This document shows, piece by piece, positions 19,791 through 33,900 of a stretch of 64,000 nt of DNA. The notes beneath the pieces are model-generated. The model did not search any database, was not told the DNA's origin, and worked only from the letters and a program-made list of their open reading frames with translations. The stretch comes from Syngnathus acus (lineage: Eukaryota; Chordata; Actinopteri; Syngnathiformes; Syngnathidae): the NCBI RefSeq assembly GCF_901709675.1, contig NC_051106.1, forward strand, positions 3,854,001 to 3,918,000, in the 5' to 3' direction. Position 1 is the first letter of the stretch; every line of letters begins with the position of its first letter. Position numbers and translations under genes: made by a program.

Positions 19791-22700
19791 CCAAATTCTA
19801 TACCAAAAATGCTCATTATTGTAACTATATATTGAGAACATTGTTTCTAAACTTTTTTTTTTTTCAATTAAACAAACAATACAATTAAAAAATAAAATAA
19901 AATAAACAATCGAACGATTTCATTCACTTTTGATTTCAAAAGTATCCATTTGTTCTTTGTATACAACGGGAAAAACATCAGTGACAAAAACGAGTCAACA
20001 TCCCTAAATTTTAGTCTTCAGTGAACTGAAGATGTATTATTTTAGAATGTGAGGCATAGAACATAAAGAAAACCCACAAATACAATCAAAGGCCTGAGCC
20101 TCAGAACTGTCAGTCATGCTCATATACGCTGCTTGACTATCATCCACAAAAAAAATACCACCGCTTCACAATTTAATTTCATTATGAAATAATAGCATAA
20201 ATACTCACCTCTGCTGTGTGGATGCGGCTCTGTCCTGCAGCCTCCAGCCTGTATTTGGGGGGTACTTGACCAAGCTGAATGAATATAAACTGCTTGTAGT
20301 TACGGTGCTTCCCTTGAACCAATCAGCGACCTCAGGCCCCTCACAATGGACCACAATCAGCCTGCGAGCGCCCTGCTATCCAATTCTTCTCCATCGCACA
20401 TTGTTGTCATGGAGATGTTGAGGTTAAAAAAAAATTCAACACTTTAGCAACAGCATTGTTTACCTTTTTGTTGTTTTTCGATTAAATTACAAAATAAATA
20501 CATTACTTGACCTCACTGATTGCGCCTAATATGTATAGACGTAAATAAAGTTGCGTTTGCATTTCCAAATTGCGGCGGGAAGCGGAGGTGGAGGAGGAGG
20601 GGGCGATCTAAAGAGTGCATAACCATGGAAAGGGGCTTGAGCGCTCAAGAATCTTGTCTTTCTGTTTGCCCCCTCAATCGAGCGGCACAAAGGCTGAATT
20701 ACTCATTCAAACCCGGCGGGACAAAGGCAAAGGGAGCCTGGATAGCACTCCTGCATTTGTAGTCAAACATTTAGAGACTTAAATCGAGTCGTCATGAAGG
20801 AGAAAGAGTGGGACAAAGCCCATAGAATTGCCATCAGCAAACATTTTCCTGTGTCATATTATTGGGGGTCTCCATGGCTCCCCCTGGCCGGTGGACAATA
20901 GCACAAGCTTGCACACTCGAGCACTGTCACCCTGCCAACGGCCACAACAAGGGCCCATGCAGGACAGGAGGAGCGGAGGACTTCTCTGCGGGGAAGGTTG
21001 CGACGGAGGAGGAGGAAAGGCCCACTTGTGAAATGCTAATTGGCCTTCATCCCCTCATTGATGTGGAGGAGCGAGGACAGAGCTTTTGTGTGGGACACCT
21101 TGCGTTTGAGTGGACTGTCTGAATTTCACACAGCCGAGTTGCAAAAGTCTTGGGACACACCTCATGATGTCGTATGCTGTTGCGTAGTAAAAGAAATATT
21201 CGAGAGTACTGTAAGTGTCCCAATACTTATGTCTTTTATCTACTGACAGCGTGATTGATTATCTCTTTCAGTCACTTTTCGACAAGTGTGAGGAGAGTCC
21301 AACCAGGTCAATATAGGCACTCCGACTGGTCTGTACCTTTTCAGCCAGTGCACGGTGCTTTGTGTGAGTGAAGCAATGGGACCCCATTGTCCTACACTGG
21401 TCTTCTTTTTCTTCTCCGTGCCTTCAGTTCTGTGTTTCGCTGAAAAGGATCAATTAACAATGGGAGCTCCCCCAAGACTTCCACCCAATGGGTCCGTCCG
21501 CACACTCCTAAGACTTTGAAGTGCAAGAGAATTAGATGAGTGGTATCTATAAATTTTGTGTGAGTTCAGGTGACTTTAAGTTTTGAAGTAAACCTTAACG
21601 GCACTGGATACACTGAATGGTTGATGTGACCTTTGTTGTTGAAGATTGTAACTTTTGTGCAACCTTAAATCTATAATCCAGTGGCTACATAACAAAAAAA
21701 GCGAAATATTTTACTTGAACTATTAACCTATCCTTCATTCATCTTACAGTACATAATGAACCTAAAACTAAATTGCTTCAAAAAATTGTTAAAATTACAA
21801 TTGCCACACAAATTTATTCATAGTATCATACACTGGAGATTCAAATTAGATTGTCCAAATTCAAAAAGTTTGAGCTTGGACATTAAAGCAGCCTCAGCAT
21901 TATCTTTTATCTTGCAGCCATCCATTGACGTCAGCTACCTTTCTTAGTTGCTGGACCGTCATTGCTTAAAAATAGCACTTCATTGATCCCCTGGGAGTAA
22001 ATCAAGTGTTTTTGTTGCAAAAGAAGCAACTCAGATAAAGACGTACAAAACAAAAGACAAGTTGGCATAGGCATTCAATTTATGAGCTTCCTAATGGAAG
22101 TTAGGTCATAACTTTGATAAGAGAAAAAGCTTTTATAAGACTTTTATCGCTCGGTGACATTGCATTAAAATAGACGGACGCATCAGAGATAAACTGGAAA
22201 GGTTGCAATAATGGAAACTTTCCTAGAAAATGTCAATCGAATTCCCTGCAATCAACGATAAAATTTCAAGAAGATTAATTGAAGAAAATTAAAATCTGCA
22301 TTTATTGTTGCATTTTAGGCATGTCATGCGCACTTTTTGCCACAAGATGGCACCCCACTTCCACTCTCACCCGTAACACCGAGACATAAACTAACTAGTG
22401 CGTCAGGAATTTGTCTTTTGTTGGACTGTACAGTGATCATCAAATGATCTTCTTGGCACTGGAAAGACTTGGCAACGTCGCATAGTAAAAAGCAATTCCA
22501 TAAGAACGTTTCCTTATGTGACTTGAAAAAAAAGGGGCAGTGATGTACGGTAGATGCTGAGGCTGCTTGTTAGATTAGAAGGAGGAAGAAACCAGGGAGG
22601 ATGGAATGCTTTTCGTCTTGTCAGATAATCAATAATGGGACAGACTGGAGGGGAGAATGGACGAGCGGAACCGCTGGGTCGACGCTTTGCCCGATCCAAT

Positions 22701-24254
22701 TCTGTCTGTAAAAAATAAAATAAAACAAAGCTCAATTTTTTTTCTTCTCAGTTTCATGCACAGCAGACGAGCAAAAAAGTATATTTAGACACAAGGCTGC
22801 AAGAAACACTCCAGAGTTGGATGCTAATTTGTTATAAGGCAGATTGTTTGTGTCATGTTGGGCCTCAAAAACCAAATGTAATGTTACAGATCTTTTTGCA
22901 TCTTTTGAAACCACACTTAGTAGTCCACAAGGTGCTGTCCTGTACTTTGCTTTCTCAATTATCAACTGGCTTTATTAAAAGTGACACGAGCAGAGAAGAA
23001 TCTAACCTCAATTTCCTTTAAGCCATTTCCATTTTTTGGCAGGTCAGATGAAAGATATTTTAAGATTAACCTGAAAAAAGGAGGAAAGATGTCAATGCCA
23101 AACTTTTTTTGCGGATGAAATGTAAGTCACCTATGTGTCCCAGAATCCAGAGTGTGACTTGCTGAGCTGTGTTCCAATAAGGACACACTGCGATGATCAG
23201 ACGTCCTTCCATCAGCTCTTGTGTCGCTGGCAGCACTACAATGAACACCGAGGGTTGATTCGAACTGCGAATGCCGCGTACACTAAATGGCTGTGGCATC
23301 ATTTCATAACTGTGTCTTGGGAACCCCACTGGCCGGCATTGTTACGCAACAAGCTGATGACTGAAAAAGTACTGGGAAACGTTGCCCTGATAATTAGAAT
23401 ATACATGAATAATTCTTTATTTTCAAGAGAACTGATGTTTTCAGAGCAATGGAATTAGATACGCATCGAATTATTTTGTCTTTAGTTCTAGTGAGCATCT
23501 GACGATGCTGTTGTCATATTTATGAATGAAATATGATGACATTCACCACACATATCCGAAGAGGTCATGAATCTGTCTACCTGCGCCTCGATCAAATTCT
23601 CTAAAATCATGTTACACCACCTACGCCACAAATTAGACCTGCTTCCAGCAGATCTAAAGTTTGGTCTACTTCCAGCCACCAAATTTTCAGGTGTACCAAA
23701 GGTAGGTAAGAGGAACGGAAGCCCATGCATGGCAGCGCACTTTGCAAAAATCCCCAAAGTGAAATGAGGCTTGCACTGGCATGAAAATGAAGATGCGCTC
23801 GTTTTTATGCCCAAGCACACGTGCACTGTCTATGAAAGTAGCACCCATTATCTGCGCTCACTTCAGAAGACCCACTGCATTTTGACCCATTGCGTACCAA
23901 CATCACCTCTATCCTAAAATAAGTCGTGTGTGTGCGTGCATGTGCGTGTGTGTTTTAAAAAAATAAATATCTTATGAATATCTTATATATGTCTTGCAGC
24001 TGAATGCCAGGTTACATCAGTGCTGTTTATCCCAGCATGCTTTGGGACATTGGAGTGTTCTAAGCAGGCGCACGCAGCACAAGGCATCGAGTCAGTAGGC
24101 CTCTCTCACTCTCTTTCTCCCTCTCCCCATTTATCTCTCTCTCGCTCTCTCCACTTGACTTTAATTGACTTTCGTCATCCTTATGAACTCCGCACATTGT
24201 GCACAGGCTATATTGTTGATTGCTTGGAGACTTTTGGCAAAGGGTACATGCACC

Positions 24255-24296
24255 CACACACACACGCACACACACGCACGCACACGCACGCGCACT
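24255..24296. repeat. CA/CGCA microsatellite
   Basis: Interrupted (CA)n with CGCA units, about 40 bp, in the upstream region of prima1. Confidence 0.8.
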
Positions 24297-24467
24297 AGCG
24301 CAACTAGGATGACTGATGCTCCCAAGTGGCCAAACCTTGTATTTTGGCCAACAGAGAAAGAGGAGGAGGAGGAGGAGGAGGAGGCAGCATCAGTCGAACC
24401 CTCGGTTCTGCCCTCCGGGCTCACCCTGCACGCACTACAGATAAGTTCAGAGGAATCCTGCAGCACC

Positions 24468-24468
<1 letters not shown>

Positions 24469-24545
<77 letters not shown>
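24469..24545. repeat. Long perfect CT dinucleotide tract
   Basis: About 38 uninterrupted CT units, 360 bp upstream of the prima1 ATG, in the probable promoter or 5' UTR. A GGA-repeat (24361-24384) lies just upstream. The long Ser/Leu or Arg/Glu reading frames here are repeat artefacts. Confidence 0.9.
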
Positions 24546-24547
<2 letters not shown>

Positions 24548-24904
24548 GCCTTCAACTTCCACGGCTTGAGTGGCCCACTTGCACTCCTGCTGGCAGCCAA
24601 GGAAAGGATCATGTAAGGCATCGCACAGAGCCCCCCAAAAGCGAAACAACAACAACAAACCCGAATTTAGAGCGCGCGCGAGAGAGCAACTTTAGAGATG
24701 TGGATCTATTTGGGTGCTTCGCCGCTCGTCATGCCACCGGCTCGCCCCGTCCTACGCTATCGACACTGGTACTATTGCGTCGCCGCCGATTTGGACTAGG
24801 ATCCCACCCGCTGGAGGAGGAGGAAGGTGGTGTCCCGAACACTTGACGCCCGTGCTGTATGGATGCCGCATCCGTCCGGATCGCCGAGAAGAGCGCCAAT
24901 TGGA

Positions 24905-27900
24905 ATGTCGCTCCAAGATCTCATGCCATTCACTTTAAGTTGTTGGCCTCTCCTCTTCGCTCACTGCCTTCTTTCGCTTCTGTTACTCTCATGTCAGGTA
25001 ACATGCAACACTTTGTTATTCGTCTTTTTTTTTTTTTTTTTTTGCACACTACACCGAGGATACTTATTTCGGCACACCATTCGGTCTCATCACAATGCTC
25101 ACAAATACGTGCTTACTTTGCATAGCATTGATTCTAATGTCAGTTATTTACTTGCATGATGATTGACTTCAAGTGTTTCACTATTTAATTGCACGCAAGG
25201 TGTTTGTGTTTCTATTTTTTGTCACATGACCCACTCAACACTAAGAGTGTTCTCAGTGTGATAGTACTTCACCACTTAGGATGCCACAACAATGAATGTT
25301 GCTCAATTTATTGTGTTTGCAACGACTGACTACCTATCTTAAAGGAAATGATGTAACCAAATTATTAAGAACACCTCTTAGTATGATGTAGAGCAATATT
25401 TGCTCTGTTTAATTTTTTTGAAATGATAACGGTACAAATTGCCTCTCAGCTAAAATCAGGTTGTCAAAATATGAAGAACATATGATTCATTGCAGAACGG
25501 TGCACACTAAAATAACAACACCACAAAAATAGGCACATTGTTGAATTTGTATTAAAAAAAAAAGAACATTATTATATTTGCAAAGGCTGCAGCTCTTGCA
25601 TTGCCTCTAGAATCGCTAAATCGGGTTGCCAGAATTTTAAGAACACCTCTTAGTACTTCTTCTCCACACAAATAAACACAATGAATTGATAACGTCCCAA
25701 AAACTTTATAAAGGCTTTGCCACGTTGCTAAATGAAGCAGCCCAAAAAAATTAGGAGCACATTCACAGGCTCAAACACATCGTGCAGGTATACCTAATGT
25801 TGTGGCCGGAGAAGGTAGTTTCTGCATGTCAGGTTGGTGATGACGCAGCTCATGGCACACAAATATCACCAGTGGGAACATGGAGTGTTTTTCCCCGACA
25901 CTATTCGTCAATCTCAGTTGTGTGCAGTAGGCATATGCAAGTGCTGAGTAGTGTAACCTGTGCCCCCACGCTGCTGCCTACAGATACACGGTGAGCTGTT
26001 GCTCACACGCATGCACGCACTGTTAGCAGGGTTCACGTGTAATGCGATCTGCTTGAGTTTGCAAGTCCACCCACTCGCACTCCTCGGGGCGGCCTGCTGC
26101 CCACTCTGTTGGCTTCTTACAGCTGGAGATGTGCTACTATTCCGCCAGTCACAACAGCAGCGGGAGAGAATGCTGAGTACGAGCACGTGTGTGTGTGTGT
26201 TGCGACGACAGCGTTTCAGCATTTTCTTTTGTTCCCCCATGTCTTCCTGGTTCTAAGGGAGAACTCCAGAGGTCATGCTCACAGACCGTGGCAGAGAAAG
26301 TTAGCCAACAGTGCCAGCTGGCGTGCCACTGTCGAAGATACCCTCCACTTCCCCCGCCACCGCCTCCCCCGCCTCCCCCGCGACTACTGGGCGCCACAGG
26401 TAAGAACTCCAACATCTGTGCTTCTCTTTCCACCGGGGACAAGCACAAACTGACTTTGTTATTCTAGTGAAATCTGAACGCAGATGTCTGTACTTTCTAC
26501 TTCAAAATAGGCCTTTTTTCAAACTTCACAGATGATGACACAATATAAAAAAAGACATCAACCATGGTTGAGTTCCTGATTGAATGAAATCATGGTGACC
26601 TACAACAGGGACAATAGCAGGGAACATGATCAAAACCGTTTCAGCAAAGCTAAAGGAACAAGTTGCTTTGAAACATAAAAGCTAGCTAGCACTTGATTAA
26701 AAAAGAAAAAAGAAAAACCCTTAAGTGTGTGAGTACTTTTGCCATCTCTGGCTCTCTGCCATCGTTCCATGCGACCCGCCTCCTTTCGTGCAGAAATGCA
26801 CCATCCGTCCTCTGGAGTTTTTGCACGTGTACGGCCGTGCATGTGATGGAGCCAGCAGGATGTTGACAGCAGAGCTAATTTATGCTGGGCTTGACTTTGG
26901 GGAGTACCCAGCTGCCTGTGAGATTCAAATCTTGCTGGGCCGCCAAGCTCGCTGGCTCATTGCGAGGGTTGCCCCAGAGGACCCCCCGCCTGATTAAAAC
27001 ACAGATGACTTCATTAAATTAGCGATAATTCGATCAAGAGAAGAGGCTAATGAAGCAACACATTTTTTGTTTTGAAGTTGAGCTGGAGGCGATAAGTGTG
27101 TGTTGCCTGTTGCAGCAGTTTTTGTGTCTGAAATCCACTCATAGTCCATAACATTTCTGAAAGTGGATATGATTTGTACATAGTCTCAAGCCCCGCTAAT
27201 GAACAGCGCGCTGAAATATGGGCGACAGGCGTTGCTGATGATGCAGCCATTGTGAGCTGTTAGTGCGACTCTTTAGAATCACTCACCCTGAGCCCTTTAC
27301 ATGAGGGCGGATGAGTACTTCATCATCAGCAGACAGCACTGGAAAGGTTTTCATCAATCTGCTCCAATGATTTTTTTTTTTTTGTGTTTTCCCTCCTGAC
27401 ACACCAGTGGACTCCCCTTGAATGAGGAGTCATAGAATTTGTGATTGTAGTCAAGGTCACCGCTCAAAATGCCGCCAGGAGCAGCTGACTGAATGTTCAG
27501 TTTTTGAAACTGACTATGGCAGTCAACAAGACTAAAAACCTTTTTCGTTTTCACTAGGCCGGGCGTCATCTAACACACCCTTTTGTTTTTTTTCCAACAC
27601 ACTCTTAATGCTTTAAAGCAGGGGTGTCAAACTCATTTTTTCTCGCGGGCCGCATTGTCATCATAGCTTCTTTCGGACGGCCATTATGACTGTCAACCCA
27701 AATAAATGTATGAGCAGCTCATATTATATACAGTAAAAGCTACAAAACAAATTGACAAACAACGTTTTCAAATCAAATGTGTAAAAACTGGTCAAATATT
27801 TAAATAAAAAGATATTAAAAGTGAAGACACACGAATTTGATGCACAATTTGTCTTCGCGGGCCACATAAAATGATGTGGCGGGCCGTATCTGGCCCCCGG

Positions 27901-30900
27901 ACCTTGGGTTTGACACCTGTGCTTTAAAGCCTTTACACTCTGTTCCATGTTGTGAGAAAATGCAAGTGGGCCCATTTAGTGCGTTTTAACTCTTTTACAA
28001 GACTCTTTAAAAAGGGTGGAAACCTCATGAATAATTCATGTGATGGAGTCTAACTTTAATCCTAATTATCATTCTATTCTTTCATCTCAGGCCTGAAGTT
28101 TTGCACTAATGTGAAGGCGATGAATATGCATGGGAGAAAATAGTCTCCCAAAAAAAATTCTTCAAAGGAACGAGTTTAGCGGAGCCTTTCCTTAAACGGG
28201 AACCAATGGGGGGTGACAAAATGCTGTATTGTAACATTGACTGAAGGGAGTGTTTCAATTTGGAGCGACTAGATAGATGCATTACATGCTCAAACTTGCT
28301 GATGCGTACAAGTGAGTCTTCCCGCACAACTAATGTGTAGTGTAAGAGTGCTTGTGTAAGGGAACCTAAATGATTTATAGTATTGTGTCTATGGATATCA
28401 TTGAGTCTTAAACACTCAAACCAGGATCTTCAGAGTTGAGTCAAGTGTCTTCTGGGCTTTTTCTTCTCTCCAGTGCCAGAACCCTTGGTGCCCTTGGCGA
28501 GACCCTGGTGGACAGACATGGACTTTGTCGTGCTGGGAACAGTGGGCTGTGCCTCGGCGCTCTTCCTTCTCTCCGCCATCATCATTTGTTACAAGGCCAT
28601 CAAAAGGTCGGTTGTCACTTTTCTTTAAACCGCTGTCATGTGTTGCCGTGCAAATGTTGGATAATAACAGCCAAGGCAAATTTGACACATGGGCTATTTG
28701 TGTCATGTCATGTGAGGATTGAAGCAATATTGACCCTATCAGAACTCTATGGGGGCACACTGGGTTCAAAGGTTAAATGACAGAATGGGTTGTGAATGTC
28801 TCAGAGGAAGAGTAATGATTTGCAAACAGACTGCCTGACTTTGCAATACACACTTTTGATTTTTATTTGCATAAGTGAATCTCACAGTGGCGGCTGGACG
28901 CACACACGCACTCTGGATTACACGTTAATGTCGGCCGACATTTAATAAACACACATACGCGCAGCAATTACCGTTGCATGCATGTGCGCAACCATCCATA
29001 AAGATCTTGACATATTTGCACGCCCGTGTGAGTGTAACTCCAGATGTGTATGCTAAATCACAGACTTGTTTTATTTGTCCGTGATATATCTGCTTTGTTG
29101 TACGTTATATTTATTGAACTATATTAAGCCTCCCTCAGCAGAACTCCATTTCTCCTTTCTCTAAACAACAAATAGGCAAAGTCAGGCAGCGGAAGTAATG
29201 GGTGGTTGGCTCACGAATTCATTATGGCAATTCTCCAGTCACCACCACACCCCTAGTAGCCAAGAGGCTCCCATTTAATTTTTTTTTTTTTTAATGCAGC
29301 AATGGCAGAAAAGTGTTGTTGCAATTCAGGCTCCATCCCCAAACCCAAGTCATTATTTATGAATTAATTTGTGCAGTCATTCACTTGCAAGCCACATCTT
29401 TTATACATACAAGCGGGTTGTGTCCTGAAGCCCTGTGGGCTCCAGACTGCATGCAGACTTCAGTGCCATGCCACTTAAAACCACGTCCAGTCAGAGCTCA
29501 TTACGCATTCATTTGTCAGCGACAAGCAATCTAAGGATAAATGGGCTTCCTTGAGCATTTGTCACAGCTGCCCTAATCATTTAAAAGTCAAGGGAGAATA
29601 AATGATGCTGATGAAAAAGGAACGATAACCTGTTCTACGGCAAGGACGGACACATAATTGCAAATATTAAGCTATATTTAAAAAATTTAAAAGACCCCCC
29701 CCCCCACACACAATTAGAAAAGTTAGCACCTATAGTGTGTGACATACTCGAGATGACCGACACATCAAAAACACACAACAATCCATCAATAACTAAAAGT
29801 GTCCTCTCCCAAAATAAATGTCTTGTAGTATCAAGACTGACAGGTGAGAGGCAGCATGGTGCCAGAAGCCACTGAGATTGCCATAAAATACACAGAAGAA
29901 AGAGTAGTACCGTATTTTCCGGACTATAAGGCGCACCTAAAAACCAAAAATTCTCTCAAAAGCCGCGCCTTATAGTCCGGTGCGCCTTATATAAGGACAA
30001 AGTTTTAAAATGGGCTATTCATTGAAGGTGCGCCTTATAGTCCGGTGCGCCTTATTGTCCGGAAAATACGGTAGTAGTAGTAGTCGTCGTTGTCGTAGTA
30101 GTAGGAAGAGAAAAAGCTAACTGTTAGCTTCTCTGTTACCCACCTTGTGGTTACCGCAGAATCTATGCTGGGCCCAATTTGATGATGAGCACAAGGATTT
30201 GCAATCTCAGATAATGATGAACATTAATTAACATTTACGATTGTAGGCCACGACCATTTTTAGGCAAAATCACGCTTAACACACGCCACAGCACAGGTTC
30301 ATTGTCTGACAAAGATTACAGACAGCAGCTTCAATTAATTCCACTTTGAGACTTTGTGGCTCCAATGACTTTTTTTATGCATCCTCAAAACAATGCTAGT
30401 CAATACCAACAAGAGAAGAACGAGCCATATCCAGTTTATATATAGTTCTTCCATGCCCTCAGTGCTTCAGGCTTTCCCAAATAAAATCATCTTGACGAGG
30501 GCCAGCGCCAGAGCACCTCAGATAGCCGAGGAGGTGCGGAGCTGGTTCTGCAGGCCACAGCCCTCTTGGCCTTTTTTTTATTTTTTATCATCTTTGTCTG
30601 CCACTCATCTGTCACAAGCAAAGGGCCTGGCAGGAGGGGGGGGGGGGGAAGACGAAGAAAAAACACTTCCGCACTATTCTATTCAATTGAGAGTGCACAG
30701 CAGCAGCAGCAGCAGCAGCAGCAACAGCAGGGAGGCTGGTGTGTGCAAGCATAAAGAAGAGGATCAGACACATGCTGCCTCTCAGTGTTGCCGTGGCATC
30801 CCAAGCAAAAGACATGAAGCTGCTCTCCCTCCCGGCTGTCTGCCAACCCAGAAAGCCAAAATAAACAAAGCTCAGCCCGACGTGCTAATGGAGCGAGATG

Positions 30901-33900
30901 CTTTTCCTAATCACTTAGCGCTCCGGGAGGCTTGTCTAAAAGCGGATATTACTCCGCAGCTGCTCCCGACCGATTCAAGGGCAATGCGGTACATCCAAGA
31001 AACTTGTTAAATGTTAAGCTAGATGTCATATTTCATCATTTAGCCTCTCATTTTGAAAACTAATCATTCATGACAGATACCTACAGAGGACTCTGTAGAG
31101 TTGGGAACCATCCTTACTATGATTTCCAGATGGTAATCGTAAACAGCACGTATCACATGTCCTGATTTCACTACGACCCATAGCCCAAACTTCAAACGGG
31201 ACTGTGTGCTGTGATTGCACAGCTTTCCTATCAAATATTCATCTAACATGTGAAGTGTTGTGTTGCCACCTGGCACGTGTCAACAGCTCGGCATCCATCA
31301 TTGAAAACCTTGGTGCGGGTCCAACGGAGCCTCAAGAAAGCTCTGCCGTGTCCACTGACCTCAAGCAACATGGTCAATGGTGTTATATTGTCGGAATGCA
31401 CCGTGCAACAGTTGCAGCTCAATAAATTCAAGAATGATAAAAAAGTACATTTGTTGTCAGTACTAAAAATCAATACTTGAGGAATGCCAGCCAGCGGCCC
31501 ACTGCTGGTTCCAATTTTAGACAAAAAAAACTGGGTCGGTGTCATCTGGTGTAAAAATGACAGATGACTTGTGATAAGGCAAACGTTACAATGACTTCAA
31601 TTTCTTTTTGTTTCTTGTGCATTATTTTCGTTCAGCCAGATGGTCAATTTTGGGGTTTTATTAGCTGCTAGCTATAATCATCAAAATTAAATTAAATCGA
31701 TATTATAATGTAAGTGTTTCAATGTGTGTCGTAAATCATTATATCATATGACTGTCACTTTTGAAATTAAATCACTGAAATGACGTTCAAATTAATTGAT
31801 CCATTTAAATCTAAAGTTGTGAGATATAATATGGCCACTACTGACTTTGTTTTCAAACTATGAGAATCCCCCAAGTGCCTGTTTGGTCCCTTTGAGAAAA
31901 CCATCAGTATACCGCTCCCATGGCCACAGTCACATGCTCCACTCATCACCCACACAAACAGAATGTGCTTTCCCATCTGGGCTGGACTATTATATCTCTT
32001 CGGCTTTTCCAGGGTCCTGCGGGGACACGGCGAGCAGCATCTGTTCCCAAGGAAGCATACGTCATTACTCATTCTTTCTTTACAACCCAGCCATTAGCCA
32101 AAAGCACCACTAAAAACCTCAAACTTGAATAGTAAATGCGCATATGAGGGCTGAAAATCTTCTGCATTTGTTAATATTTTATTTTATGCAGGTGTTCATT
32201 TATGAACAAATCTCTGAATTCTCAATGCGGGCTCTTAAAAAAAAAGTAATACACCTTGAGTTGCCGGTAATGCACATTACAAAGTAAAGCCGTGTCAGCC
32301 ATCTTCATAAAATCTGAGTTCGCACAAATACAATATTTCAAAAATATTGCCATCTGAGTCGTCACCAAAATATGAACATATTTTTTGTTGCAGATCTAAA
32401 AAATCCACAAACTGCACAACCAATACATAAATAATACATCATGGCATATAATACATCATAATCGTCATAGCGATACAGTTGTTGCGAGCAACTTAGTTCG
32501 AAAGTACTCTCTTGGACTAGACAGCCGAGCGGGAATCCTGAGAAGTCGTTTCGTGCATGAGTGGCGGAGGTGGTGACAGCGCAGACAGCGCCAAGTGACA
32601 TAATGGTTTAACAGGTGTGACAAATTCACATTCCAAAACGGGGGCAAAGTGAAAACGAGGTCTGACGAATCATCTCGACAGCGGGAGAGCCTTCAAACAG
32701 AGTGAGGGGGTGTCGAAAAAAAACTGCGGAATTAAACTAACCATAGAGGACAACATGGCAGGCGAAAACCAAAATGGGATTTTTCTTCCCTAAATTATGT
32801 TGTTTAAAAAAAATGAAGAGACCACTACTACACTGATTTGAGAAGGAAGGGTCAAAGTTGGATCGACCTTTAGAAAGACAAGATGTGGCTCAAGGCTGGA
32901 GAGGACACTGTACGCCGCCAAGCAGGACAATGACTGTACTAACTGTATTCACATGTGTCTCTTGAGTTACATAAGACAGCAAGGCACAGTACACTGGACA
33001 AATATAATAAGCACAGAAGCACATAAGAGCACATAAAAGGAGCTTCATTGAATGATGCTAGCCGAGCCTTCGTCTTTTAGTTTTGCACCAGGAGGTACTT
33101 TCACGTATGGATGAATGTTATTCCCAGTTTGTTTGGACAGCCGCACACGTAGTCATTACTTAGGGGAGAGATTGCATCGAGCAGTCACAGGAGGTAATTG
33201 CCTTACCGCCTGCGTCGCAATGCATCTTTCCCTTGCCGCAAACGTGACCTTTGAACACAGGCCCTTATTAGAAGGCATCGACGAGACCGGGGGAAATGAA
33301 ATCAGCGGCTTGAATAAGTCAAAAGGCTCTTTTTTTTTTTAAATGGCGTGGCCTTTAACCTACATGGAATGTTGACCACCATTGATACCTTGATTTGCTA
33401 ACAAAATAAAACAAATTACATTGAACCCGATCGGCTTTGGTGAATTTGGTGATTGTTGATGTGTCACATGCCGTGCCAGAGACGCTCGGCCGGCAACTTC
33501 CCTCAGCCACACCCCTTCGTTACCGTAATGTCTGTCACCTTCTTCTTCTTGTTACCTTGTGTATTTAAGCCCTGCCCGTGTGGTTCTCACTGCGGGTGGC
33601 TATTGTTGTCATCCGTCTGTACCTTGTGTTCCTGTACCTTGTGTTCCTGTACCTTGTGTTCCTGTACCTTGTGTTCCTGTACCTTGTGTTCCTGTACCTT
33701 GTGTTCCTGTACCTTGTGTTCCTGTTCCCCCCCCCGGTCTTGTGTGGAGGCTCACGGTCAGGTTCTGTTCTGCGTCTGAGTGGACTTCTGTCTGTCCGTC
33801 TGTTTGCTTGCCGTGAGTCTCTATCCCGTCTGTGTCTTCGTTCCCCACCTACCTACCTCCCTTCCAACTCCCTTTTCCGTTTAATTAAACCTCGTTCAAG

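Larger units (their letters stand above)
19536..24904. other. Large spacer between fam181a and prima1
   Basis: Contains the fam181a 5' UTR and promoter, a hAT-like repeat fragment (about 19690-19790), a GC-rich purine stretch around 20573-20606 that may mark a promoter, and mariner-TIR-like pieces near 21140-21240. The (CT)n tract and the probable prima1 5' UTR from about 24300 on lie at its right end. No recognisable coding exon was found between 19620 and 24900. Confidence 0.45.

Noticed and set aside
23066-23826. Several short open frames on both strands
   Set aside because: No similarity to known proteins that I can see, and composition is that of ordinary intergenic sequence.
24161-24658. 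Long open frames of Arg-Glu or Ser-Leu repeats
   Set aside because: Produced by the CT/CA microsatellites, which leave several frames open.
30566-30754. Polyglutamine-coding exon
   Set aside because: The CAG repeat lies in a prima1 intron, with no splice structure or conserved flanks.
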